A stretch of DNA of 7,358 bases. Source: Candidatus Poribacteria bacterium (lineage in GTDB: Bacteria; Poribacteria; WGA-4E; WGA-3G). Of this stretch, positions 1-7,289 are shown piece by piece. Both the position numbers and the translations under genes were made by a program. The DNA is taken from assembly GCA_028818995.1 (NCBI GenBank), contig JAPPMR010000548.1, positions 1 through 7,358 of the forward strand, written 5' to 3'. Below the pieces are notes generated by a model that saw nothing but the letters and a program-made list of their open reading frames with translations, did not search any database and was not told where the DNA came from. Numbering within the stretch: the stretch's first letter is position 1; each line of letters starts with the position of its first letter.

Positions 1-22
1 ATCCATAATTATTTATATACGG

Positions 23-94
23 TGGTAGGTTCGGTTTCCTAACCGAACCTTGTTTGGTCAGTTTATAGATGCGGTTAGGAAACCGCATCTACCA
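23..94. repeat. Paired inverted palindromic repeat (REP/BIME-like)
   Basis: Two perfect hairpins are arranged head to head. Hairpin 1 is 27-50: arms AGGTTCGGTT and AACCGAACCT with loop TCCT. Hairpin 2 is 66-91: an 11-bp stem with inner arms AGATGCGGTT and AACCGCATCT and loop AGGA. The 14-base cores CGGTTTCCTAACCG and CGGTTAGGAAACCG are exact reverse complements. The outer ends TGGTAG (23-28) and CTACCA (89-94) also match, so the whole segment is one large imperfect palindrome. It starts 29 bp after the stop of the dioxygenase gene and may block 3' exonucleases or end transcription. No T-run follows on the minus strand, so a classic intrinsic terminator is not supported. Membership of a dispersed repeat family is inferred from structure; only this pair is visible here. 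Confidence 0.8.
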
Positions 95-123
95 GGGAGT
101 GTGGGTATATTTTAGATTTCACT

Positions 124-945
124 TTAAGATGCTTTCTGTGCAGTGAATTTGAGTTCCGTTTGCCCGTGTAGTCCTGCTACAACAGGGAAGGTGCGTTCTC
201 CCTTTCCATCTTTAGTAACATATCTGACTTCTGGCGAAAAATAGGCGTAGAGTGCTGTGTTTCTCGGATTTGGTGATGCGTTAGGACCGGAACCGTGGAC
301 CATAAGGCTATGGAAAAACAGTGCGCTGCCTGCTGAAAGCGGGACATCCATCTGTTGTTTTGCAACTTCCTCGCGATCGGTGAGTTCTGCATCTTGTTGC
401 CGTGCGATTCCACCCCACTCTTGAACACCCCATAGGTGGCTACGCGGAACGACTTTAAAACAACCATTCTCTGGGGTAGCGTTGTTGAGGGCAATGCTGA
501 CAGTAACTAATCTCGGCGGTTCCATCGGCCAATATGCTGAATCCTGATGCAGCCCGTGTGATGAACCGTGAAAAGCAGGTTTGAACATTAAGGTACTTCT
601 AAAAAGGAGGAGGTCTTCCCCAATGAGGTTTTGAAGTACTGCTATAAGGTTCGGATGTTGTGCTAAATTCTTAAACACCTCTGAATATTGTCGCGTATTT
701 TCTGCTTTCCGCAGCACGGGTAATCTATTGCCTTGTGTTTCGTCTTTGGCAAAAGGTTCCTGTTGTACGTGCCTGCGTGCGACATCTGCCCGTTCCTTTT
801 CTGCATCTGATTCTTGACCTGCAGCAAACTGATGCAGCAGTTGAATCTCTGCTTGGCATTCTTCCACCTCTACAGGTGACATTAAGTTTTCAACAATGAG
901 ATAGCCTTCCTTCTCAAAAAAGGCTTTTTGTGCATTCTTATCCAT
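124..945 (-). CDS. Phytanoyl-CoA dioxygenase (PhyH) family protein
   Basis: This 273-aa protein belongs to the PhyH family of cytosolic Fe(II)/2-oxoglutarate-dependent oxygenases, which hydroxylate an organic substrate while decarboxylating 2-oxoglutarate. The iron triad is visible: H133 and D135 in GLHQDSAYW and the distal H217 in MVHGSG. R228 in PRNTALYAYF is the expected 2-oxoglutarate-binding arginine. The family's GxxxVVPxSH turn is present near residues 161-170 (GCFKVVPRSH). Length is normal for the family. The start at 945 is chosen because GGAGG sits 5 nt upstream (951-955); a 25-codon longer reading from 1020 would overlap the transporter gene and has no family support. Only 1 bp separates it from that gene's stop, so the two are probably translationally coupled. 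Substrate cannot be read from sequence, and PhyH paralogues vary widely. Confidence 0.93.
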   Translation of the reverse strand: MDKNAQKAFFEKEGYLIVENLMSPVEVEECQAEIQLLHQFAAGQESDAEKERADVARRHVQQEPFAKDETQGNRLPVLRKAENTRQYSEVFKNLAQHPNLIAVLQNLIGEDLLLFRSTLMFKPAFHGSSHGLHQDSAYWPMEPPRLVTVSIALNNATPENGCFKVVPRSHLWGVQEWGGIARQQDAELTDREEVAKQQMDVPLSAGSALFFHSLMVHGSGPNASPNPRNTALYAYFSPEVRYVTKDGKGERTFPVVAGLHGQTELKFTAQKAS

Positions 946-946
946 T

Positions 947-2392
947 TTATCCTCCGATGAGTCGTTTAATTTCCCATATAATACTTGAAATAGCAAATCC
1001 GATATAAACGGCTGAAGCAATGAACATCATTATAGTTGACATCGTTTTCGGTTTAGCAATTTTAGGTAAAAAGCGGTAGTTCATATACAGCGTAAGCGGT
1101 ACATAGAGTGCCATCGCAAAACCACCCATATATGCTGCGTTAAAGAGAAAACCGAGACCACTAACATTTAACCGTTCCATCACAAACGTAATTACGCATC
1201 CAGCGACAATCCAGATACCTACTATGAGCAGGTACCACCAACTCAATTCCCGTTTTTGTGCCCCCTTAAAGTTAGTATAGATAATATCTGATACAGAACG
1301 TCCCACACCATCAAGCAATGCCAGTTGTGTGCCGAAAAGGGTTGCAACACCAACTACTAAAAAGATACGGCGACCAAACTCTCCAAAACTTTTCCCTAAT
1401 ATGTCTGCTTCGTCGAAAATCAGCTGGCTCCTGTCAGGAACGATTCCTTCAGGATGTAAAACAGCGAGCGCACCGAAAATAAAAAGCAGAATTGTTAAGG
1501 TATTGAGTGCCCAAAAGAAGAGCATCTGATCGCGTTTGATGTAACCCCACCAGTCTTCAAAGCGTCGGCGGTTTTCTGCTGTTTCTTCAAAAAGAAAACC
1601 GGTTGCTGGAACTTTTTCTGTGCGCCCACGGAGCGGGTTGCGAAGACCTGGGACTCGCGCGCCCATTCCGATGTTTTTATCTCGAAGATAGAACGTATAG
1701 AATAGGTTTGCTGTGCCGCCTGCCCCTGCAAACACCAGTGCAATAAATAACGCTTTTACCGACATGTTCGGGGCTTTGTACCCGACATTTACTATTCCTG
1801 CTCCTAATTCTTTCCATGTATCCCAAGTACCGACCAAAATAGCAACGAGAATAAGTCCAATCGTTACAACGGCAACAAGGATTTCTATTGTGTGTTCTAC
1901 GGATTGATAAACCATTTTTGGTCCGAACAAAATGACTGAGGCGACTGCAAACGTTATTATTGTCCAGAAGGTATCTGAACCCCAAAATGTCCCAGCTTGC
2001 CATTTAGAGTTAAAAATGAGCGCTTTAAGCGCAGCCCCTGATTCACGCGCCCACCCTGGGGCAATCCACCCTATTACAATAAGGAGGATAAACAACGGAG
2101 CAAAACCTCGCCAAACACGGCTGTAACCTGTATACACGGTTTCGCCAGTAGCAATCGTCCATCTACCAACCTCAAAGTTGATCCAAAGTTGGAGAAATAC
2201 GCCGAGAACTGCTGCCCAAACCATGCTTGCGCCGTATTCTGCAGCGATGAGAGGCCAAATCACAATTTCACCAGCGCCAATAGATAAGCCAACCAAAATT
2301 GCCCCGGGACCTGCTATTTTCCAAAAAGGCAGTTGTTTTTCTGGTAAATCTATAGTTTTAAAGTCTTCAAGCGGTTCAAAAATTTTAGGCAT
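947..2392 (-). CDS. Nramp-superfamily transporter lacking canonical metal-binding motifs
   Basis: This 481-aa inner-membrane protein has about 11 hydrophobic helices (roughly 27-47, 55-75, 97-117, 142-157, 168-188, 213-233, 290-311, 343-362, 386-406, 415-437, 450-472) in the LeuT-type Nramp arrangement. GPG (28-30) and the unwound TM1 region (GLSIGAGE, 35-42) align with the Nramp TM1 signature, and NLFYTFYLRD (229-238) with TM6. The metal ligands are missing: the TM1 DPGN position reads G39-A-G-E42, and the TM6 M-P-H reads about G226-T-A228. A hydrophilic stretch of about 55 residues (235-289, Arg-rich, with FEETAENRRRFEDWW) separates TM6 from TM7 and makes it longer than usual Nramps (about 400-440 aa). 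The start at 2392 has AGGAG 5 nt upstream. It lies 33 bp after the dehydrogenase stop. Automatic annotation would say Mn/Fe transporter; I infer a different substrate. Confidence 0.85.
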   Translation of the reverse strand: MPKIFEPLEDFKTIDLPEKQLPFWKIAGPGAILVGLSIGAGEIVIWPLIAAEYGASMVWAAVLGVFLQLWINFEVGRWTIATGETVYTGYSRVWRGFAPLFILLIVIGWIAPGWARESGAALKALIFNSKWQAGTFWGSDTFWTIITFAVASVILFGPKMVYQSVEHTIEILVAVVTIGLILVAILVGTWDTWKELGAGIVNVGYKAPNMSVKALFIALVFAGAGGTANLFYTFYLRDKNIGMGARVPGLRNPLRGRTEKVPATGFLFEETAENRRRFEDWWGYIKRDQMLFFWALNTLTILLFIFGALAVLHPEGIVPDRSQLIFDEADILGKSFGEFGRRIFLVVGVATLFGTQLALLDGVGRSVSDIIYTNFKGAQKRELSWWYLLIVGIWIVAGCVITFVMERLNVSGLGFLFNAAYMGGFAMALYVPLTLYMNYRFLPKIAKPKTMSTIMMFIASAVYIGFAISSIIWEIKRLIGG

Positions 2393-2425
2393 TCCTTCTC
2401 CTCAAATAGACACGAGACATATTCT

Positions 2426-5365
2426 TTACATATTGGTATCCGATGATATTGCTTCACTTAACACTTCAATCGGATGTTTCGGTAGGATGCCGGTCCCGTG
2501 TTCAAGTTGGTGTCGGCAAGAAAATCCTGACGCTGTCAGCGTAAATTCCCCAGTTTTTTCTCGGATAGTTGGGAAAAGACGGAGTTCGCCAATGTTCATA
2601 GAAAGATCGTAGTGTGATTTTTCATATCCGAATGAACCTGCCATGCCGCAACAACTGGAGTCAATTACTGTGACATCATGTGCTTCTGGTAACTCAAGCA
2701 TTTGCAACACTGGTTGGATACCAACAAGTGCTCTCTGGTGACAGTGCCCATGTAACAAAATATCGCGCTGTTTTGCCTCATAAGTAAGTGGGAGTTCACC
2801 ATTTTCATGAGTTTGGATCAGAAATTCTTCCAGTGAGTAGGTGCTCTCAGCAACTCGTTTTGCTTTAGTTGTATTAATTAGTTCAACATAATCGTCAGTC
2901 AAGGCAGAGGTACAACTTGGTTCACATCCGACAATTGGAATTCCCGCCTCCGCATAGGCATGCAGATGTTCAATATTATAATTTGCGTATTCAATGGCTT
3001 TGTCAAGCATGCCCTCAGAGATAAGCGGTCTACCGCAACATCGTTTCTTCGGCAAGATTACCTCAAATCCAGCAGACTCTAAAACGTGTACTGCTGCCTT
3101 TCCGATATTGGGTTCGCTAAAATTCATAAAGGTATCGTGAAACAACACAACTTTTTTGTTAGAAGTTTGTGGTGACTTGCGTTTTTTGAACCATTTTTCA
3201 AAGGATTGGTGAACGAAGGTTGGCATATCTCGGCGGCGATCAACCCCGAGTAGTTTTTCAGCCAGCCATTTGGAAAGTGGGTTATTCGTTGCCCAATTGG
3301 AGAGTGGTGCAAACGCTGATCCCAAAACGGCAAGTGATCCAATTTCTCCGAAAAGGCGATTACGCAACGGAAACCCATTTGCTTTTCGGTAATGTGCAAG
3401 CATCTCATATTTGATTTTCGCCATGTCCACATTAGAGGGGCATTCTGCCTTACACGCTTTACAACCGAGACATAGGTCAAGCACATCATAGAGTCGGTCA
3501 CTGGTGAAATCTTTGTTTGGCAAAGCACCAGAAATAACTGAGCGGAGCGCGTTGGCACGCCCGCGTGTAGAGTGTTCCTCTTCTCGTGTAGCGATGAAGG
3601 AGGGGCACATGGTGCCAGTTAGGGTTTTACGGCACGCACCGACTCCATTACACATCTCGATTGCCCTGCCAAATCCGTCTTGTGCAGAATAATCGAAATA
3701 GGTATCAATTTTAATGGTGTTGTATTTTTCGCCGAATCGGAGGTTTTCAGTCATCGGGGGAGGGTCAATAATTTTACCGGGATTCATAATACCATCTGGG
3801 TCGAAAGCGTTTTTGACCTCACGGAGTGCTTGATAAATCTGTGGACCGAACATGCTCTCAATCCATTCACTTCGGACAAGTCCATCTCCGTGTTCTCCAC
3901 TCATTGCACCGCCAAGGTCCATAAGTAGATCGCGCACCTCGCGTGCGATATTATGCATTTTATGTATATCTGCTTCGGATTTGAGATTGATAATCGGGCG
4001 GTTGTGGAGTAATCCAACACTGGCGTGTGCATAGTAGGAGGCAGTTGTGTCGTGTTTTGTGACAATTTCATCAAATCGGCGGACATATTTAGGTAAATTC
4101 TTTATGGGAACAGCAGCATCTTCCACAAAACCTATCGGTTTGGCATCGCCCTTCATTCCCATGAGTAAGCCGAGTCCTGCTTTTCGGGTTTCCCACACAC
4201 GTGCCTTTTCTTCAGCAGTAAAACATCGTACATACGCATACCCGAATTCAGCACTTTTCAAGGTTTTTTCGAGATGGTCAATCTGTTCATGTAGTTCGCT
4301 CTCTGTTTCACCGTAAAACTCAACCGCGAGAAGTGCTTCCGGTTCGCCTTCAATAAAACTGGTCAGTCGTGAAAACTCCAAAGAGCCTTGTGCCATACCA
4401 AGTATTGTTTTGTCAATCAGCTCAACGGCGGTTGGATTGCACGCTAAGATAGGTTGCATCGCCTCCATAGAAGTGATGAGCGACTTAAAATGAACAACAC
4501 ACAGACAGGTCATTTTGGGGACGGGAACGAGATTTATTTTCGCCTCAACAGTGGTTGCCAGTGTGCCTTCGGACCCGACAACAATTTTCGCGAGACTGAA
4601 AGGGTGATGGGCATCGCACCCGTCACGACGGTAGGGCGTTACCTCTTTTGAACCTGCATCCGAGACATATTCATCAAGATTATAACCTGCAACTCTACGT
4701 AAAATTCGGGGATAACGTTTACGGATTTCATCTGCATTCTCATCGCAGATTCTGCAGAGTTCGTGATATATGTGTGCTTCTAAGGAATTTCCCTGCTTTT
4801 TTGATGCGACTTCAGGAAATGATAGGGGGGCTGCTGTTATTTCATCGCCGTTGGCAAGCACAAGGTCTAACGACATCACATGGTCAATCGTTTTACCGTA
4901 GATAAGTGAGTGAGAACCTGCGGAGTTATTACCGATAGTGCCTCCGACGTTTGCACGGCTACTCGTAGCAACATCAGGGGCGTACATCAATCCGTGTGGT
5001 TTGAGTTGGTGATTTAACTCATCAAGAACAATGCCGGGTTGGACGTTTGCCCAACGTTCATCAGCGTTTACCTCAATCAGTTGATTCATATACTTGGACA
5101 TGTCAAGGACGATTGCTTTGCCGACGCTTTGTCCCGCGAGACTTGTTCCGCCCCCGCGAGGAAGAATAGGGATTTTACGTTCAGCTGCGATCTGTACCGT
5201 TTTGATTACATCTTGTTTGTGTTTGGGAACAACAACCCCTATCGGTTCAATTTGGTAGAGGCTTGCATCTGTGCTTTAGAGTGCTTTTGAGTATGCATCA
5301 AAGCGCACCTCTCCCTCAAGTTCTTTAGAAAGAAGTTGTTCTAATGCTGGTTCGGAATTCTGCAT
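2426..5365 (-). CDS. FAD-linked oxidase / Fe-S fusion dehydrogenase (GlcD-GlcF-like), interrupted by in-frame TAA at codon 30
   Basis: The full reading is 979 codons, close to fused 2-hydroxyacid dehydrogenases such as E. coli YdiJ (about 1018 aa). Numbering is from ATG 5365. The FAD_binding_4 (PCMH) domain, about 40-240, shows PRGGGTSLAGQ (69-79) and GTIGNNSAGSHS (142-153). The FAD-oxidase C domain, about 280-535, shows HASVGLLHNRP (447-457) and SGEHGDG (489-495). Iron-sulfur cysteines follow: C572, C578, C587, then CxxCxxCxxxCP at 632-642. Two CCG modules follow (CCG 776-778 with C814/C818; HCHQ 874-877, CCG 905-907, C950). The likely role is oxidising glycolate, D-lactate or D-2-hydroxyglutarate and passing electrons through the clusters to a membrane acceptor. 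Start 5365 has AGGA upstream. TAA at 5276-5278 replaces a tyrosine expected in EGEVRFDAYSKAL-(Y)-STDAS. No ATG, GTG or TTG occurs in frame until 5101. First gene of a three-gene operon. Confidence 0.9.
5276..5278 (-). other. In-frame premature TAA stop in dehydrogenase gene
   Basis: The minus-strand codons read GCA CTC TAA AGC ACA GAT GCA AGC. Both sides stay in the same frame and both match the family: EGEVRFDAYSKAL before, STDASLYQIEP after. A single base change from TAT or TAC would give the stop. This argues for a nonsense substitution, a base-call error, or recoding, and against a frameshift. Confidence 0.9.
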
Positions 5366-5525
5366 CTGTTTCCTGTTCCTGTGCGTTTGATCTTAAGGGT
5401 ATAGTATGTTAGACAATGGTATACTAAAAAAGGTGTAGAATTAACATTTCTCAAGTGGCTTAGGTGCCAAAATAGACAAGGGTTCACTTGAAAGGTTTGC
5501 ATTATGTTTACTTGATCTCTGTCGT
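5366..5525 (-). promoter_or_regulatory. Intergenic leader upstream of dehydrogenase operon
   Basis: This 160-bp gap separates the exported protein from the three-gene operon and must hold the operon's promoter unless transcription reads through. The ribosome site (AGGAA, about 5 nt from ATG 5365) is clear. An inverted repeat TAGTAT (5402-5407) / ATACTA (5421-5426), which on the minus strand also gives two TATACC copies about 19 bp apart, is a possible operator. A wider inverted repeat, TCAAGTG (5451-5457) / CACTTGA (5485-5491), could be a weak terminator for the upstream gene, but no T-run follows. I found no convincing -35/-10 pair. Confidence 0.3.
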
Positions 5526-6041
5526 TTAATCTGACTTTATGAGTATCGGTTTTTCGTTCCCCTTCCATTCATAAATCTCTATCGGATTTTTTTGAAATTC
5601 TTTAAACGCGGACTCCTTATCCAGATTCGGATCGGGCGATTTATGAAGTTCAAGACGAACTTTTACCCATGAATCCCATCCATACTTGGCTGCATGCATT
5701 AATACCCTAACTTTCACATGAGTTATAGCCGATTTGACTTTTTCATATTCTAAATCATGTTTATAGGTAAGACGCACGTTGATACGACCACCCGTATCAA
5801 GATATGATACCTTGTAACCCAAAATCTCATAAGCTTTTTCTTGTGGAGATGGTTTATATCTATCCATCTCAAGGGCAAGCCATTGCATGCGCGTCGGCGC
5901 GTAGCGTTTAAGTCCTTCTTCAAGATGGGGCTGATTGAAAAGGTCAGCACCAAGATTAAACTTTTCTTGTGCCCAACCCCCAGCTAAAAATATAAGGATA
6001 CTTCCAAGTATTGTTAACAAAACTCTATATCGTTTTTTCAT
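5526..6041 (-). CDS. Small exported protein of unknown function
   Basis: This 171-aa protein is not one I recognise. It begins with MKKRYR, a hydrophobic stretch (about residues 8-20) and GGWAQ, which reads as a Sec signal peptide with probable cleavage near A24. The mature part (about 147 residues) is charged and soluble, with no cysteine and no visible catalytic motif. Residues 76-96 and 105-135 alternate polar and hydrophobic residues in a way that suggests beta strands. The start at 6041 is preferred over the in-frame ATG at 6116 because it puts the signal peptide at the N-terminus and has a purine-rich AAGAGA upstream. The 25 codons before it belong to a toxin-gene stub. Function is unknown, and nothing links it to the dehydrogenase operon 160 bp downstream. 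Confidence 0.7.
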   Translation of the reverse strand: MKKRYRVLLTILGSILIFLAGGWAQEKFNLGADLFNQPHLEEGLKRYAPTRMQWLALEMDRYKPSPQEKAYEILGYKVSYLDTGGRINVRLTYKHDLEYEKVKSAITHVKVRVLMHAAKYGWDSWVKVRLELHKSPDPNLDKESAFKEFQKNPIEIYEWKGNEKPILIKSD

Positions 6042-6116
6042 TGTGATTCTCTTTTGATAACGTAACAAATATCGGATCAATCGCCAGTTTAAGTTTTCGT
6101 CAAGTAGAACACGCAT
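6042..6116 (-). pseudogene. 5' remnant of DUF5615 PIN-like toxin gene
   Basis: Starting at ATG 6116 the reading is MRVLLDENLNWRLIRYLL. This matches the conserved opening of DUF5615 PIN-like proteins (typically M-(R/K)-(V/I)-L-L-D-E-N-L-P), whose early aspartate belongs to the acidic metal site. Resemblance ends after about 18 residues. The remaining roughly 90 residues of the usual toxin are absent from this frame and were not found in the bases just downstream. The reading continues in frame into the exported-protein gene. The start overlaps the 3' end of the DUF433 gene by 28 nt, as is usual for antitoxin-toxin pairs, and GGAAG lies about 10 nt upstream. Probably a deletion or insertion removed the toxin body. 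The short match limits certainty. Confidence 0.6.
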
Positions 6117-6685
6117 GTGGTATTGTCTTCCGATTTTATCGTGTTTACTGTCTCAAATACCGTTTCCAACGCGAACTCTAAAAATGCAATTGCCTGCTCT
6201 CTCGACACAGAAGGGAATCCATCAAGAAAGTCATCAAGACTATCTCCTGCTTTTAGATGATCAATTAGCGACTTAATCGGCACACGGGTCCCCATAAACA
6301 CTGGCTCGCCGCCGTGAATGTCGGGGTCTTGGTTTATCATTGCTTTGTATAAACGAAATGCTGTCCACTCGGTATCTAAATTTTGCCGAGAACTTTGATA
6401 ACCGCTTTTGTAGCACCGTGCTGGGGGACACACTTCTGACATAAGTGGAACATTTATCGCTTGAGATAACTTATCACTTATGTCTTCAATAACCCTTCCG
6501 TCGCGTTCCGTCTGCTCCATTTTTGATTTTACTTGGACATATAGTTCATCATTTCTCACTCGCTCCAAAAAATCTTCAGACATTTTTTTAGACACCTGAT
6601 CACTATATTCCAAGAACGGATAATCTTCTTTTAGAATACGCTCCAGTTCATTTACAATTAATGGGTTTTCGTGTAGTTTTTCCAT
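6089..6685 (-). CDS. DUF433 domain antitoxin-like protein with N-terminal extension
   Basis: This 198-aa protein ends in a clear DUF433 domain (about 117-180): INQDPDIHGGEPVFMGTRVP, then an amphipathic AGDSLDDFLDGFPSVSREQA segment. DUF433 proteins are small, usually 70-90 aa, have a winged-helix-like fold, and are commonly the antitoxin next to DUF5615 PIN-like toxins. Here about 115 extra residues precede the domain. They are highly charged and mostly helical (1-80), then hold a short Cys-containing linker (CPPARC, 86-91). I do not recognise this part. Start 6685 is chosen for AAGGA 6 nt upstream, over the longer reading from 6730. A stand-alone DUF433 could start at M116 (6338-6340), but no ribosome site is seen there. 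The partner toxin gene overlapping its end is only a stub, so this may be an orphan antitoxin. Confidence 0.85.
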   Translation of the reverse strand: MEKLHENPLIVNELERILKEDYPFLEYSDQVSKKMSEDFLERVRNDELYVQVKSKMEQTERDGRVIEDISDKLSQAINVPLMSEVCPPARCYKSGYQSSRQNLDTEWTAFRLYKAMINQDPDIHGGEPVFMGTRVPIKSLIDHLKAGDSLDDFLDGFPSVSREQAIAFLEFALETVFETVNTIKSEDNTTCVFYLTKT

Positions 6686-6747
6686 TATTATTCCTTGTGA
6701 TGCTCTGCTGTCAGAATAGTAAAAAAGCAACTAAAAATTGGATAGAG

Positions 6748-6779
6748 TTTGATAAGTGTCAGCAGTAAGACTTATCAAA
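6748..6779. terminator. Perfect 10-bp hairpin between small membrane gene and DUF433 gene
   Basis: Arms TTTGATAAGT (6748-6757) and ACTTATCAAA (6770-6779) enclose a 12-nt loop. It lies 21 bp after the stop of the 74-aa gene and about 60 bp before the DUF433 start. A T-rich stretch (TTTTT, then TTTTTT) lies downstream on the minus strand but not next to the stem, so an intrinsic terminator is possible but weak. An operator for an autoregulating antitoxin is the alternative. Confidence 0.4.
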
Positions 6780-6800
6780 AAGTGTTTCATTATTTCCGCT

Positions 6801-7025
6801 TTATTTTTTCTCTTTGAGTTTATTTATCTCTTTCTTTAGGTATTCGATTTCATTTGTGAGTCTTTTGTGTCTTCTATTTATAGCGAGTGTGATGCAGCCG
6901 CCTGTGATGATGATGAGGAGTGCGGTAGTTCCTAATAAATATAATGCGACGATTGTAGCAATCGTGCCGGCAACAAAACCGATGATTTTAAGGAGTACAT
7001 TTCGTATTTTCTCTGCCATCATCAT
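6801..7025 (-). CDS. Small membrane protein with C-terminal coiled coil
   Basis: This 74-aa hypothetical protein has a hydrophobic region at residues 9-50, either one long helix or a two-helix hairpin broken near LGTT (31-34). A basic stretch RRHKR (51-55) follows, then a charged helix to the end. Within the last part, L56, I60, L63, I67 and L70 fall at 4-3-4-3 spacing, a good coiled-coil heptad. The basic stretch would keep the C-terminus in the cytoplasm by the positive-inside rule. The N-terminus is MMMAEK; any of the three ATGs could be used and no strong Shine-Dalgarno is seen upstream. I recognise no family. Composition far from random (clean membrane span plus heptads) is the reason to call it real. 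Confidence 0.55.
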   Translation of the reverse strand: MMMAEKIRNVLLKIIGFVAGTIATIVALYLLGTTALLIIITGGCITLAINRRHKRLTNEIEYLKKEINKLKEKK

Positions 7026-7118
7026 GAGCTTATTTTTTCAGCATGCTCTCATTTCTGGTGCGAATTAGTGGTAATGAGATATTCCCATTATTTTACTTGT
7101 GATTGACGAAAATTCTTA

Positions 7119-7148
7119 TAGTATTTAATAAGCAATTATCAAATACTA
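7119..7148 (-). other. 13-bp stem-loop in the leader of the small membrane gene
   Basis: The 8-bp arms TAGTATTT (7119-7126) and AAATACTA (7141-7148) continue inward, after one non-Watson-Crick position, with four more pairs around the four-base loop 7132-7135 (GCAA on the plus strand). In minus-strand RNA the odd position becomes a G-U pair, giving 13 continuous pairs with loop UUGC. In plus-strand RNA it is an A-C mismatch. This favours a minus-strand transcript, perhaps the leader of the 74-aa gene. Confidence 0.45.
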
Positions 7149-7159
7149 AACACAATTAG

Positions 7160-7188
7160 AGAATAACACCAATAGACCAAAAAGTCAA
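7160..7188 (-). promoter_or_regulatory. Candidate sigma70-type promoter for the small membrane gene
   Basis: Minus-strand TTGACT (7183-7188, 5 of 6 to the -35 consensus) is followed by a 17-bp spacer and TATTCT (7160-7165, 4 of 6 to the -10). Transcription would begin near 7153, putting the 7119-7148 stem-loop at the very 5' end of a leader of about 128 nt. The region is AT-rich, so chance matches are likely. Confidence 0.3.
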
Positions 7189-7289
7189 GTATAGTAAAAC
7201 CTACATCAGGGTTATTTAGTTTTCAATATTTTTGATGTTTTTTTGCTATGACGTTAATTTAATGTGTTGCCATCTTGTCCGCGTCTTTA

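Noticed and set aside
23..94. Classic intrinsic terminator for the operon
   Set aside because: The hairpins are strong but no T-run follows either stem on the minus strand; a repeat element explains them better.
946..1020. Longer PhyH reading starting at 1020 (25 extra residues)
   Set aside because: It overlaps the transporter's 3' end and lacks family-like residues, while ATG 945 has GGAGG at ideal distance.
2178..2612. 144-codon plus-strand reading, and similar plus-strand openings inside the operon
   Set aside because: These are antisense to strongly supported genes, with no domain signature or ribosome site.
2426..5101. ATG at 5101 as the true start of the dehydrogenase (891 aa)
   Set aside because: No ribosome site precedes it, and the FAD-binding loop GGGTSLAGQ and earlier family residues are encoded upstream in the same frame back to ATG 5365.
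5341..5568. 75-codon minus-strand reading across the intergenic gap
   Set aside because: It overlaps the 5' end of the dehydrogenase and the 3' end of the exported protein in another frame, and has no recognisable features.
6686..6730. Longer DUF433 reading starting at 6730
   Set aside because: ATG 6685 has AAGGA 6 nt upstream; the 15 extra residues have no supporting signal.
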